NCBI GenBank assembly: GCA_023663085.1
Contig: JAMPIB010000001.1
Location: 1-32,045, forward strand
Direction: 5' to 3'
From: Ruminococcus sp.
Lineage (GTDB): Bacteria; Bacillota; Clostridia; Lachnospirales; Lachnospiraceae
Length of the DNA: 32,045 bases
Numbering within the stretch: position 1 is the first letter of the stretch; each line of letters begins with the position of its first letter. Both the position numbers and the translations under genes were made by a program. Positions 23,624-32,045 of the stretch are shown here, in pieces. The notes under the pieces were generated by a model. That model was not told the origin of the DNA and made no database searches. It saw nothing but the letters and a program-made list of their open reading frames with translations.

Positions 23624-25006
23624 TTATTTTTGAAGAAGATTTTCGCCGATTTTTACAACATCTCCGGCGCCCATAGTTATCAACAAATCATCCTTTGTGC
23701 AATTTTTCAGAACAAAATTTTCGACATCTTCAAAAGAAGAAAAATAATAGCATTCCTGTCCGAGTTCCCGGATCTGCTCCTGAAGGGTTACGGAACTGAT
23801 ACCGAGCGTATCTTTTTCCCTGGCGGCGTAGATATCGGTCAGAATGACCTTATCCGCGAGGGAGAGCGCCCTGGCAAATTCGGGAAGGAAAGCTTTGGTT
23901 CTGGAATAAGTGTGCGGCTGGAACACACACCAGAGGGTCTTGTGCGGATAATTTTCCGCGGCCTGTAAAGTTGCAGTAATTTCTGTGGGATGATGCGCAT
24001 AATCATCTATTATAGTAAAACCGTTTACCTGGCCCTTATATTCAAAGCGTCTGTCGGTTCCCTTAAAGTCAGACAGAGCTTTCACGATCACGGATTCTTC
24101 AATGTCTAAGATATGGGCCGTGGCAATGGCGGCCACAGCGTTATAGACGTTGTATAATCCCGGAACACGCAAAGAATAAGGGCCGGTTTTCGTGCCGTCG
24201 GACCTTGTCAGCATAAAAGAAGGGTGTCCAAACTCATCGTAAGTGATATCGGTCGGGACATAGCCGCAGGACGGCGTCGAACCGTAGGTGACGATCCGGC
24301 AGGAGAGGGCTTCTGTGATCTTTTCGACATCCGTTATATCCCCGTTTATGACAAGCGTTCCATCTGCGGGCAGAAGATGTGCAAATTCATGGAAAGAGTG
24401 ACGGATATCATCAATATCCTTAAAGAAATCCAAATGGTCTTCTTCTATATTAAGTATGATACCGATCTTTGGAAAAAAACTTAAAAAACTGTTCGTATAT
24501 TCGCAGGCTTCTGTGACAAAATAATCAGAGGAGCCGACGCGGATGTTGCCGCCGATGGCCTGGTAGATGCCGCCGATGGACAAGGTCGGGTCTGTCCCTG
24601 CTTCTAAAAGGATCTGGGAGAGCATGGAGGTCGTGGTGGTCTTGCCATGGGTGCCGCTTACGGCGATGGGAAGTTTATAGTTTTTCATCATCTGTCCAAG
24701 GAGCTGCGCTCTGGTAAGGAAGGGGATATCCAGTTCTTTACCTGCCGCAAATTCCGGATTGTCACTTTTGATGGCACTCGTATATACGATAAAATCGGGT
24801 TTGATGGCCAGATTTTCCTTTCTCTGTCCGTAATAGATGCGGGCGCCTTTGGCGCTCAGATGTTCTGTCAGAGGGGACTTCTGCCTGTCGGAACCTGACA
24901 CGTTAAAACCTTCTGAAAGAAGGATTTCGGCGAGGCCGCTCATACTGATGCCGCCGATCCCTATGAAAAATACGTGAACCGGATTTTTAAAATCAATTTG
25001 ATACAT
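23624..25006 (-). CDS. murC: UDP-N-acetylmuramate--L-alanine ligase
   Basis: The 460-residue protein is the normal length for MurC, which joins L-alanine to UDP-MurNAc in peptidoglycan precursor synthesis. The N-terminal UDP-binding loop FIGIGGISMSGLAEIL starts near residue 14. The ATP-binding loop SGTHGKTTTTSM is at 117-128. NIEEDHLDFF and the C-terminal DDYAHHPTEI match the metal and amino-acid binding motifs. The frame is open 147 bases further upstream, but that part is low-complexity and crosses the promoter. The ATG at 25006 gives the canonical N-terminus, with AGGAAG about 10 bases ahead. It stands alone, ending right at the DnaA-box cluster. Confidence 0.95.
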   Translation of the reverse strand: MYQIDFKNPVHVFFIGIGGISMSGLAEILLSEGFNVSGSDRQKSPLTEHLSAKGARIYYGQRKENLAIKPDFIVYTSAIKSDNPEFAAGKELDIPFLTRAQLLGQMMKNYKLPIAVSGTHGKTTTTSMLSQILLEAGTDPTLSIGGIYQAIGGNIRVGSSDYFVTEACEYTNSFLSFFPKIGIILNIEEDHLDFFKDIDDIRHSFHEFAHLLPADGTLVINGDITDVEKITEALSCRIVTYGSTPSCGYVPTDITYDEFGHPSFMLTRSDGTKTGPYSLRVPGLYNVYNAVAAIATAHILDIEESVIVKALSDFKGTDRRFEYKGQVNGFTIIDDYAHHPTEITATLQAAENYPHKTLWCVFQPHTYSRTKAFLPEFARALSLADKVILTDIYAAREKDTLGISSVTLQEQIRELGQECYYFSSFEDVENFVLKNCTKDDLLITMGAGDVVKIGENLLQK

Positions 25007-25058
25007 GTCACATGACTTCCTATCTTCTATATTTTTATACAACACATTATCATAAGAT

Positions 25059-25087
25059 ATTATACGCATTTGTCGCAAAAAAACCAA
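25059..25087 (-). promoter_or_regulatory. Promoter of murC
   Basis: On the minus strand TTGGTT (25087-25082), 17-base spacer, consensus TATAAT (25064-25059). The start would fall near 25052, giving a leader of about 45 bases. Confidence 0.6.
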
Positions 25088-25296
25088 TATGAATTTATAG
25101 AATGTTGGAAGAGGAGGGGGAGAAGGGGGGCTGCCGGCGGTGAAATTTATCAAAATTTACAAAAAATCCTGTTGTTATCAGGCGGAAAAAAAATTAAAAT
25201 ATAAAAAATGAATAAAAAAATAGAGAAATGTAAAAAAATATTGTAATATATGAATGAAAATAAAAGTATAAAAAGAGAATTATTTTGTAAATAATA

Positions 25297-25325
25297 TTCA
25301 CTTTCTGATTCACTTGTGGTATACT
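25297..25325 (+). promoter_or_regulatory. Promoter of glgC-glgD
   Basis: TTCACT (25297-25302), 17-base spacer, TATACT (25320-25325) with TG two bases upstream (TGGTATACT), an extended -10. The leader of about 60 bases is AT-rich. Confidence 0.55.
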
Positions 25326-25390
25326 TATAGCACAAAATAAGTTTTTATTATTTTATATAAAATATATTATCAGAAATAAGAGGTGAGAAT

Positions 25391-26665
25391 ATGGTTAAGA
25401 AAGAGATGATTGCCATGCTTTTAGCTGGCGGTCAGGGAAGCAGGCTGGGGGTATTGACATCCAAAGTCGCAAAACCTGCCGTATCCTTCGGCAGCAAGTA
25501 CAGAATAATTGACTTCCCACTGAGTAACTGCATTAATTCAGGCGTAGATACAGTAGGTGTTCTGACACAATATCAGCCGCTTCGTCTGAATACCCATATC
25601 GGAATCGGTATTCCGTGGGATCTTGACAGGAATATCGGTGGCGTTACGGTACTTCCTCCTTATGAAAAGAGCGTACACAGTGAATGGTATACGGGTACGG
25701 CCAATGCAATTTATCAGAACATTGCATATATGGAGAGTTTTAATCCCGAATATATACTGATCCTTTCCGGGGATCATATATATAAGATGGATTATGAGGT
25801 AATGCTGGACTTCCACAAACAGAACGGTTCGGAAGTTACAATCGCGGTTATGCCTGTGCCTATGGAAGAGGCAAAGCGTTTCGGTATCATGATCACGGAT
25901 GAAAACCGCAAGATCGTTGATTTTGAAGAAAAGCCTGAGAATCCGAGAAGTAACCTTGCATCTATGGGGATCTACATATTTAACTGGAAGACCCTGAAAG
26001 AAGCTCTGCTTGCCAATTCGGAACAGCCGGGACTGGACTTCGGTAAACACATCATTCCTTACTGCCATAAAAACGGCGGCTCCCTTTACGCATATGAGTT
26101 TAACGGTTACTGGAAGGATGTAGGAACGTTACACTCCTATTGGGAAGCAAATATGGAACTGATCGATCTGGTTCCTGAATTTAATCTGTATGAAGAATAC
26201 TGGAAGATATATACCAAGTGTGAGACCCTGCCGCCGCAATATCTGGCTCCTGAGAGTGTAGTAGAGAGGAGTATTGTAGGAGAGGGCGCCGAAGTCTACG
26301 GCAAAGTCTATAATTCGGTTATCGGCTGCGGCGTAGTGATCGGGGAAGGCACTGTGATCAGAGACTCCATTGTCATGAATTCTACCGAGATCGGCAGAAA
26401 TTGTGAACTGAACAAAGCGATTGTAGCAGAAAATGTCGTAATAGAGGATGGCGTGAAATTAGGAGTCGGGGACGAGGCTCCTAACGAGACAGATCCGCAT
26501 ATCTACAACAGCGGACTGGTAACGATCGGAGAAAAGAGCGTTATTCCGAGCGGCGTTTCAATCGGAAAGAACAGCGTTGTATTCGGCGTAACTTCCGGTG
26601 AAGATTACGAGAACGGCTATCTTCCGAGCGGTAGAACATTGATTAAGGCAGGTGATGAACAGTGA
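25391..26665 (+). CDS. glgC: Glucose-1-phosphate adenylyltransferase, catalytic subunit
   Basis: The 424-residue protein makes ADP-glucose from glucose 1-phosphate and ATP, the committing step of glycogen synthesis. The nucleotidyltransferase signature is [20 protein letters not shown] (11-30) with the [19 protein letters not shown] block. [23 protein letters not shown] (catalytic Asp) and [10 protein letters not shown] (sugar-phosphate binding) follow. The C-terminal third is a left-handed beta-helix with hexapeptide-like repeats ([15 protein letters not shown]). AAGAGGTGAG precedes the ATG. The stop overlaps the GTG start of glgD by four bases, so the two subunits are translationally coupled. 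Confidence 0.97.
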   Translation: MVKKEMIAMLLAGGQGSRLGVLTSKVAKPAVSFGSKYRIIDFPLSNCINSGVDTVGVLTQYQPLRLNTHIGIGIPWDLDRNIGGVTVLPPYEKSVHSEWYTGTANAIYQNIAYMESFNPEYILILSGDHIYKMDYEVMLDFHKQNGSEVTIAVMPVPMEEAKRFGIMITDENRKIVDFEEKPENPRSNLASMGIYIFNWKTLKEALLANSEQPGLDFGKHIIPYCHKNGGSLYAYEFNGYWKDVGTLHSYWEANMELIDLVPEFNLYEEYWKIYTKCETLPPQYLAPESVVERSIVGEGAEVYGKVYNSVIGCGVVIGEGTVIRDSIVMNSTEIGRNCELNKAIVAENVVIEDGVKLGVGDEAPNETDPHIYNSGLVTIGEKSVIPSGVSIGKNSVVFGVTSGEDYENGYLPSGRTLIKAGDEQ

Positions 26666-27780
26666 GAGCGATAGGAATTATATTAGCCGGTGGTAATAAC
26701 CACAGAATGAAAGAACTGACACAGAAACGGGCTGCCTGTGCAATGCCGGTCGCAGGAAGTTATCGTGGTATCGACTTTGCACTCAGTAATATGACGAATT
26801 CCCGCATCAATAAAGTGGCTGTATTTACGCAGTACAATGCAGGGAGTCTGAACGAACACTTAAGTTCCTCCAAATGGTGGGATTTTGGACGTAAACAGGG
26901 CGGTTTATCTGTCTTTACACCTGCGGTAACGGCGGAGAGCAGTTCATGGTACCGCGGTACAGCGGATGCAATAGCCCAGAACCTTTCGTTCTTAAAGAAC
27001 AGCCACGAGCCGTATGTTGTGATTTCTTCCGGCGACTGCGTTTATAAAATGGATTATAACGAAGTACTGGAATATCATATTGAGAAGAAAGCCGATATCA
27101 CGGTCGTATGCAAGGATATGGGGCCGGAAGTCAATGTGGAACGTTATGGTACGGTGAAGATGAATGAAGAGAGCCGTATCGAGGAATTTGAGGAAAAGCC
27201 CGTAGTGGCTAAATCCAATACGATCTCCTGTGGTGTCTATGTTGTCAGAAGAAGACAGTTGATCGAAATGATCGAGAAGTGTGCTGAAGAAGACCGTTAC
27301 GATTTTGTAAAGGATATTCTGATCCGCTATAAAGATATGAAGAGGATCTTCGGTTATAAGATCAAAGAATACTGGAGCAATATCGCAACGGTAGAAGATT
27401 ATTTCAGAACCAACATGGATTTCTTACAGCCGGATATCAGAAATTATTTCTTCAAACAGTATCCGGATGTATACTCTAAAGTAGACGACAATCCGCCGGC
27501 TAAATATAATGTGGGAGCCAATATCAGAAACAGTCTGATCTCCAGCGGATGTATCGTAAACGGTACAGTAGAGGATTCAGTTATATTTAAGAAGACTTAT
27601 ATTGGTAATAATTGTTACATCAAGAATTCAATTATTTTGAATGATGTATATATTGGTGATAACACGCATATAGAGAACTGTATCGTTGAAAGCCGTGGAA
27701 CAATTCGTGCCAACTCTTATTATAAGGGAGAAGATGGTATTCAGATTGTCGTAGAACATAATGACAGATACGTTATCTAG
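26662..27780 (+). CDS. glgD: Glucose-1-phosphate adenylyltransferase subunit GlgD
   Basis: The 372-residue partner of GlgC starts at GTG within GTGA, overlapping glgC. It keeps the fold ([53 protein letters not shown]) but has lost canonical residues: the GGxGxRL loop reads GGNNHRM, and the DH of GlgC is DC. In Firmicutes, GlgD is regarded as a regulatory or stimulatory partner that forms GlgCD heteromers. The length is about 50 residues shorter than GlgC, mostly in the beta-helix. No further glycogen gene follows in this window. Confidence 0.95.
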   Translation: MRAIGIILAGGNNHRMKELTQKRAACAMPVAGSYRGIDFALSNMTNSRINKVAVFTQYNAGSLNEHLSSSKWWDFGRKQGGLSVFTPAVTAESSSWYRGTADAIAQNLSFLKNSHEPYVVISSGDCVYKMDYNEVLEYHIEKKADITVVCKDMGPEVNVERYGTVKMNEESRIEEFEEKPVVAKSNTISCGVYVVRRRQLIEMIEKCAEEDRYDFVKDILIRYKDMKRIFGYKIKEYWSNIATVEDYFRTNMDFLQPDIRNYFFKQYPDVYSKVDDNPPAKYNVGANIRNSLISSGCIVNGTVEDSVIFKKTYIGNNCYIKNSIILNDVYIGDNTHIENCIVESRGTIRANSYYKGEDGIQIVVEHNDRYVI

Positions 27781-27941
27781 TGTTATAGTATCCGTAGGAA
27801 GTCTGTTGATCAGACGAAACGGATCAGAACGTTGTTGATTACAAGCTGCGTGGCTTGATAGGTATGACTTGTGTGGAATAGCTTGTGAACGCCGACAGGA
27901 ACCAGCCTGTTCGGTAGCATATGATAAGGAGGCTGAACTTC
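27781..27941 (+). other. Structured leader between glgD and spoVG
   Basis: Three short hairpins can be drawn: GTCTG/CAGAC (27801-27815), CAAGC/GCTTG (27842-27857), and CCGACAGG with CCTGTTCGG (27892-27914, one bulge). No T run follows any of them, so no intrinsic terminator for glgD is evident. The stretch may be the spoVG leader. No known RNA family was recognised. Confidence 0.4.
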
Positions 27942-28214
27942 ATGAGAATTACTGATGTCCGCGTGCGCAAAATGACCCAAGACAGCAAAATGAAAGCAGT
28001 CGTCTCAATTACTATCGACGATGAATTTGTAGTGCATGACATTAAAGTGATTGAAGGTGAAAAAGGACTTTTTATTGCTATGCCAAGTAAGAAAGCGACT
28101 GATGGGGAATATCGTGATATTGCACATCCGATCAATTCCGACACCAGGGAACGCATTCAGAGTATTATCTTGGATAGTTATGAGAAAGCGCTTTTAGAAC
28201 CGAATGACGAATAA
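27942..28214 (+). CDS. spoVG: SpoVG-family regulatory protein
   Basis: The 90-residue protein matches SpoVG throughout: [10 protein letters not shown] at the start, then [53 protein letters not shown]. SpoVG is a small nucleic-acid-binding regulator conserved in Firmicutes, linked to septation, capsule and sporulation control. AAGGAGG (27927-27933) is eight bases before this ATG; an upstream in-frame ATG (27921) overlaps that ribosome site and is unlikely to be used. A strong terminator follows 17 bases after the stop. Confidence 0.96.
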   Translation: MRITDVRVRKMTQDSKMKAVVSITIDDEFVVHDIKVIEGEKGLFIAMPSKKATDGEYRDIAHPINSDTRERIQSIILDSYEKALLEPNDE

Positions 28215-28231
28215 GCGCATTGAATGACTGT

Positions 28232-28262
28232 AAAAAAAGGATGCTTATAGCGTCCTTTTTTT
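28232..28262 (+). terminator. Intrinsic terminator after spoVG
   Basis: Arms of seven A plus GGATGC (28232-28244) and GCGTCC plus seven T (28250-28262) pair completely (one T-G wobble) around the loop TTATA. With the T run this is a strong and possibly bidirectional terminator. Confidence 0.9.
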
Positions 28263-28296
28263 GCGTTCACTTTTTTGGTGTTATAGGAAAAAATAC

Positions 28297-28325
28297 TTGT
28301 GAGAAAATCGGGATATTGGTACAAT
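28297..28325 (+). promoter_or_regulatory. Promoter of pth-mfd
   Basis: TTGTGA (28297-28302), 17-base spacer, TACAAT (28320-28325) preceded by TGG, giving an extended -10. It lies just after the spoVG terminator and 55 bases before the pth start. Confidence 0.55.
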
Positions 28326-28380
28326 ATATAAGATTGCTTGTTCTATGGTATAAGGGCGGAAAGAAAGGTGCGGACAGACT

Positions 28381-28962
28381 ATGTTTATCATTGCAGGATT
28401 GGGAAATCCGGGCAGAAAGTATGAAAACACAAGACATAACGTGGGATTTATGGTGATTGATGAACTTGCCGGAATACATCATATCAGCGTAGTGGAAAAA
28501 AAGCATAAGGCGCTGATCGGGAAAGGCATCATCGGCGGAGAGAAAGTAATTCTTGTAAAACCGCAGACTTTTATGAATCTCAGTGGTGAAAGTATACGAG
28601 AAATCATAGACTATTATAAAATAGAAGAAAAAACACAGTTAATTGTTATTTCCGACGATGTCAGCATGGATCCGGGAGCGGTGCGGATACGTAAAAGAGG
28701 CAGCGCGGGCGGACATAACGGTTTGAAAAATATCATTCTTCATCTGGGGCATGATGAATTTCAGCGGATCAAACTCGGCGTGGGAGAAAAACCGGCCGGT
28801 GGCGATCTGGTGGACCATGTGCTGGGCAGTTTCAGTAAAGAAGAATCCGAACTGATAGCGGAAAGCGTAAAAAGTGCGGCCGGGGCGGTCGAAGTCATGA
28901 TAACGGACGGAGCCGATACGGCCATGAACCGATTTAACAAAAAGGGAAGGGAATCAATGTGA
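28381..28962 (+). CDS. pth: Peptidyl-tRNA hydrolase
   Basis: The 193-residue protein releases tRNA from peptidyl-tRNAs that drop off the ribosome. The family signature GLGNPGRKYENTRHNVGF (6-23) contains the tRNA-binding Asn9 and catalytic His19. KPQTFMNLSGESI and the DDVSMDPGAVRIRKRGSAGG segment followed by HNGLKNI complete the active site. Length is standard. GAAAGG lies about 12 bases upstream of the ATG, a little long. Its TGA overlaps the GTG start of mfd, a gene order (pth-mfd) common in Firmicutes. Confidence 0.97.
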   Translation: MFIIAGLGNPGRKYENTRHNVGFMVIDELAGIHHISVVEKKHKALIGKGIIGGEKVILVKPQTFMNLSGESIREIIDYYKIEEKTQLIVISDDVSMDPGAVRIRKRGSAGGHNGLKNIILHLGHDEFQRIKLGVGEKPAGGDLVDHVLGSFSKEESELIAESVKSAAGAVEVMITDGADTAMNRFNKKGRESM

Positions 28963-31900
28963 GAGCATTATTAGCACCCCTGCAGGAACTGGGAGAATAC
29001 GAAGAGATCAGGAAAATGCTCATTAAGGAACGCGCTTCTATTACACTGAGCGGATGCGTTGATTCCGAGAAGCTGCATATGGTATATGGACTTGGCGAGG
29101 GTTTCAGATATAAGATCATTATTACTTTCAGCGATCTGCGGGCCAAAGAGATCTGTGACGACTACCGTTTTTATGACAGAAATGTCAGTATTTATCCAGC
29201 CAAAGACCTTATTTTTTTTCAGGCGGATATCCATGGAAATCAGCTTATCATGCAGCGGATGAAAGTCCTGCGTAAATTAATGGAAGGGAAATCTGCGACG
29301 ATCGTCACGACATTCGACGCGTTGATGGAGCCGCAGGTGCCGTTAGAGGTGTTGCAGCGCAGCATCATCCATATCAATAAGCAGAGTGTGATTGAGGAAG
29401 ATGACATGGCGGTGAAGCTGACACAGCTTGGATATGAGAAAAATTATCAGGTCGAAGCGCCCGGACAGTTCAGTATCCGGGGCGGTATCATTGACGTTTT
29501 TGATCTGACGGAAGAAAATCCCTATCGTATCGAGTTATGGGGAGAAGACGTGGAGTCTATCCGCAGTTTTGATATTTTAAGCCAGCGTTCTATCGAGAAT
29601 CTGGAGTCTGTCTCTATCTATCCGGCAACAGAGATCGTTCTGAGCAGGGAAGAACTGCAGGCCGGTATCCGCAGGATTGAAGCAGAAGGCAAAGATTATG
29701 CCGCGAAGCTGCGCGCCGAAATGAAAACGGAAGAAGCACACCGCATCACGAGGCAGATTCAGGAATTAAAAGAGCAGATGCTGGAACTTGGATTTTCTTT
29801 GAACGCGGTGAATCTGGAAAGTTATATCCGCTATTTTTATCCGCAGCTCTCCGGTTTTCTGGAGTTTTTTCAGGCGGCGTGGGGCTGTATCTTTATAGAC
29901 GAACCCGGACGGGTCAGCGAACATGCGAAGGCGGTGGAACTGGAATTTCGGGAGAGCATGATGCACCGCGTGGAGAAAGGATATATCCTGCCGGGACAGA
30001 TGGATGTGCTCTATGGCAGCGAGGAGATCGCGGCCAGACTGATGAACCGAAGAGTCGTCGGCATTTCCATGATGGATAGTAAGAATCCGCTTTTTAAAAC
30101 CGAGAGAAAATTTGATATTCAGGCAAGAAGTATGCCTTCTTATAATAACAGTTTTGATGCGCTGGTAAAAGATTTGCTGCGCTATAAGAAAAACGGTTAC
30201 CGGGTTCTTCTTTTATCCGGTTCCCGGACGAGAGCCGAGCGTCTGGCCGGGGATCTGCGGGAGCAGGGATTAACAGCTTTTTATACGGAAGATCCCGAAC
30301 GGGAAGTGCAGCCGGGTGAAGTCATGACCTGTTATGGCAGGGTATTTAAGGGGTTTGAATATCCGCTGATAAAATTCCTGGTGATCTCCGAAAGTGATAT
30401 TTTCGGCGCGCAGAAGAAGAAAAAAAAGAAGAAGAAAACGTATGAAGGGCAGAAGATCAATGATTTCTCGGAGTTAAAAGTCGGCGATTATGTCGTGCAT
30501 GAAAGCCACGGTCTTGGCATATATCGGGGCATAGAAAAAGTAGAAGTCGAGAAAGTCGTTAAAGATTATATTAAAATAGAGTATCGGGATGGCGGCAATC
30601 TCTATATTCTGGCGACCGGTCTGGATGTGATCCAGAAATACGCTTCTGCGGACGCGGGGACGCCTAAACTCAATAAGCTGGGGACGCAGGAGTGGAATAA
30701 GACCAAATCCAAAGTGCGCAGCGCTGTGAATGAGATCGCGCAGGATCTGGTGGAACTTTATGCGCACAGACAGCAGAAGAACGGTTATCAGTACGGAAAA
30801 GACACGGTCTGGCAGAAAGAGTTCGAGGAAATGTTTCCTTTTGAAGAAACAGAAGATCAGTTAAATGCCATCGTAGATACCAAGGCGGACATGGAAAGCA
30901 GTAAGATCATGGACAGACTCATCTGCGGCGATGTCGGTTACGGCAAGACGGAAATCGCCATCCGCGCGGCTTTTAAGGCGGTACAGGAAGGAAAACAGGT
31001 CGTTTATCTCGTACCGACGACGATCCTTGCACAGCAGCACTATAATACCTTTATCCAGCGGATGAAGGATTTCCCGGTGCGGGTGGACTTACTTTCCCGT
31101 TTCCGGACGAGCGCCGAACAGAAAAAGACGATAGAGGATCTGCGCAGGGGCATGGTAGATATTGTCATCGGTACGCACCGCGTTCTTTCAAATGATATTG
31201 TTTTCAAAGATCTGGGGTTGCTGATCATTGATGAAGAGCAGCGTTTCGGTGTGACCCATAAAGAAAAGATCAAGAAAATGAAGGAAAATGTAGACGTACT
31301 GACGCTGACGGCAACGCCGATTCCCCGGACGCTGCATATGAGCCTTATCGGTATCCGGGATATGAGCGTTTTGGAAGAAGGGCCCAACGACAGACTGCCG
31401 ATCCAGACATTTGTCTGCGAATATAACGAAGAACTGGTGCGTGAGGCTATTGTGCGGGAACTTTCCAGAGAAGGTCAGGTCTATTATGTCTATAACAGAG
31501 TCGCGCATATAGCGGATATCGCCGCTTCTATACAGAAACTGGTGCCGGAGGCCGTCGTGGCCTTTGCCCACGGACAGATGAAGGAGCGGGAACTGGAACA
31601 CATCATGTATGATTTCATAGCCGGAGAGATCGACGTGCTGGTCTCCACGACCATCATCGAGACGGGACTGGATATTGCCAATGTCAATACGATGATAATC
31701 CACGACTCTGATAGTATGGGACTTTCCCAGTTATATCAGCTGCGCGGGCGGGTAGGGCGCTCGAACCGGACGGCCTATGCTTTTTTGATGTATAAAAGAG
31801 ATAAGATGTTAAAAGAAGTGGCGGAGAAACGTCTGGAGGCGATCAGAGAGTTTACGGATCTGGGCAGCGGCTTCAAGATTGCCATGCGCGATCTGGAGAT

Positions 31901-32045
31901 CCGTGGTGCGGGCAATATTTTAGGTTCCAGACAGCACGGGCATATGCAGGCGGTGGGTTATGACCTGTATTGTAAGATGTTGAATGAAGCCGTCAAAAAT
32001 ATAAAAGGTATTTCCACGGTAGAGGATTTCAATACGAGTATTGAT
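28959..32045 (+). CDS. mfd: Transcription-repair coupling factor (3'-truncated by window)
   Basis: From a GTG overlapping the pth stop (GGGAAGGGA just upstream), 1029 codons remain open to the window edge; full Mfd is usually 1150-1180 residues. Mfd removes stalled RNA polymerase from lesions and recruits UvrA. The N-terminal UvrB-like half includes APGQFSIRGGIIDVF, and the RNA-polymerase-binding domain starts near 500 (LKVGDYVVHESHGLGIYRGI). The RecG-like motor has Walker A GDVGYGKT (657-664), DEEQ (758-761), TATPIPRTL and QLRGRVGRS. Residues 486-493 are eight Lys in a row, encoded by an A-rich tract, in the linker before the polymerase-binding domain. The end lies in the RNA/UvrA-regulatory C-terminal part. 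Confidence 0.97.
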   Translation, partial: MRALLAPLQELGEYEEIRKMLIKERASITLSGCVDSEKLHMVYGLGEGFRYKIIITFSDLRAKEICDDYRFYDRNVSIYPAKDLIFFQADIHGNQLIMQRMKVLRKLMEGKSATIVTTFDALMEPQVPLEVLQRSIIHINKQSVIEEDDMAVKLTQLGYEKNYQVEAPGQFSIRGGIIDVFDLTEENPYRIELWGEDVESIRSFDILSQRSIENLESVSIYPATEIVLSREELQAGIRRIEAEGKDYAAKLRAEMKTEEAHRITRQIQELKEQMLELGFSLNAVNLESYIRYFYPQLSGFLEFFQAAWGCIFIDEPGRVSEHAKAVELEFRESMMHRVEKGYILPGQMDVLYGSEEIAARLMNRRVVGISMMDSKNPLFKTERKFDIQARSMPSYNNSFDALVKDLLRYKKNGYRVLLLSGSRTRAERLAGDLREQGLTAFYTEDPEREVQPGEVMTCYGRVFKGFEYPLIKFLVISESDIFGAQKKKKKKKKTYEGQKINDFSELKVGDYVVHESHGLGIYRGIEKVEVEKVVKDYIKIEYRDGGNLYILATGLDVIQKYASADAGTPKLNKLGTQEWNKTKSKVRSAVNEIAQDLVELYAHRQQKNGYQYGKDTVWQKEFEEMFPFEETEDQLNAIVDTKADMESSKIMDRLICGDVGYGKTEIAIRAAFKAVQEGKQVVYLVPTTILAQQHYNTFIQRMKDFPVRVDLLSRFRTSAEQKKTIEDLRRGMVDIVIGTHRVLSNDIVFKDLGLLIIDEEQRFGVTHKEKIKKMKENVDVLTLTATPIPRTLHMSLIGIRDMSVLEEGPNDRLPIQTFVCEYNEELVREAIVRELSREGQVYYVYNRVAHIADIAASIQKLVPEAVVAFAHGQMKERELEHIMYDFIAGEIDVLVSTTIIETGLDIANVNTMIIHDSDSMGLSQLYQLRGRVGRSNRTAYAFLMYKRDKMLKEVAEKRLEAIREFTDLGSGFKIAMRDLEIRGAGNILGSRQHGHMQAVGYDLYCKMLNEAVKNIKGISTVEDFNTSID

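Larger units (their letters stand above)
25007..25390. other. Divergent murC-glgC intergenic region
   Basis: This gap holds the two divergent promoters, a G-rich strand (25107-25130, four G runs) and a very A/T-rich stretch (about 25170-25300) with many A tracts. The GTTTTTATTATTTTATATAAAATATATT-type sequence before glgC (about 25341-25368) is partly palindromic. I see no gene or RNA family in it. Confidence 0.6.

Noticed and set aside
25007-25153. Longer N-terminus of MurC.
   Set aside because: The extra 49 residues are low-complexity, cross a consensus promoter, and are absent from MurC proteins.
27794-27820. A sigma-H promoter for spoVG (GTAGGAAGT as -35).
   Set aside because: The -35 fits loosely, but the expected GAAT-type -10 is absent (CGAAAC), so support is too weak.

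Overview
The window looks like a chromosomal segment of a Firmicute of the class Clostridia, most likely a Lachnospiraceae-type anaerobe. The supporting signs are Gram-positive replication and sporulation-lineage genes (a DnaD-domain protein, a DnaI/DnaC-like helicase loader, spoVG), a split GlgC/GlgD ADP-glucose pyrophosphorylase, a QueT transporter behind a preQ1-type leader, a flagellin of the clostridial type, and strong AGGAGG-type ribosome sites. The genus is inference; there is no rRNA marker here.

Layout. (1) 1-4166: the end of an F-type ATP synthase operon (atpA partial, atpG, atpD, atpC), closed by an intrinsic terminator whose 55-bp unit is repeated exactly 136 bp further on, with two further hairpins between the copies. 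(2) 4210-10410: a plus-strand run containing a small unknown protein, a class I methyltransferase, an 846-residue membrane-anchored protein with a C39-peptidase-like end, a HAD phosphatase, a family 6 uracil/hypoxanthine-DNA glycosylase and a YczE/YitT-type membrane protein. (3) 10411-13440: a patch of gene decay and gain. It holds a start-less XRE regulator remnant, a 76-bp fragment of a second queT-like gene, an intact VbhA-like antitoxin plus Fic toxin pair, and a flagellin gene whose conserved N-terminus is cut by an in-frame TAA at codon 6. (4) 13577-17275: queT with its own promoter and a preQ1-I-like riboswitch, and a divergently transcribed MBOAT acyltransferase plus SGNH-fold protein pair, probably for O-acylation of a surface polymer. 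(5) 17284-23410: a minus-strand operon dnaD - dnaI/dnaC-like - divergent PRPP synthetase - a 951-residue zinc-ribbon protein with helical repeats. Upstream of it, 23519-23623 carries five DnaA-box-like 9-mers and a perfect 16-bp inverted repeat. (6) 23624-25006: murC. (7) 25391-32045: glgC-glgD, spoVG with a strong terminator, then pth and mfd (cut by the window end), which overlap by four bases.

Themes: energy (ATP synthase), glycogen synthesis (GlgC/GlgD), cell-wall precursors (MurC), surface-polymer acylation, replication initiation, DNA repair (Mfd, glycosylase) and translation quality control (Pth). The observations most worth a second look are the nonsense-interrupted flagellin, the DnaA-box cluster next to the dnaD operon, the exactly duplicated terminator unit behind atpC, the queT duplicate fragment, and two large uncharacterised proteins (5980-8520 and 17284-20139). 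No CRISPR array, tRNA, rRNA or transposase was seen.
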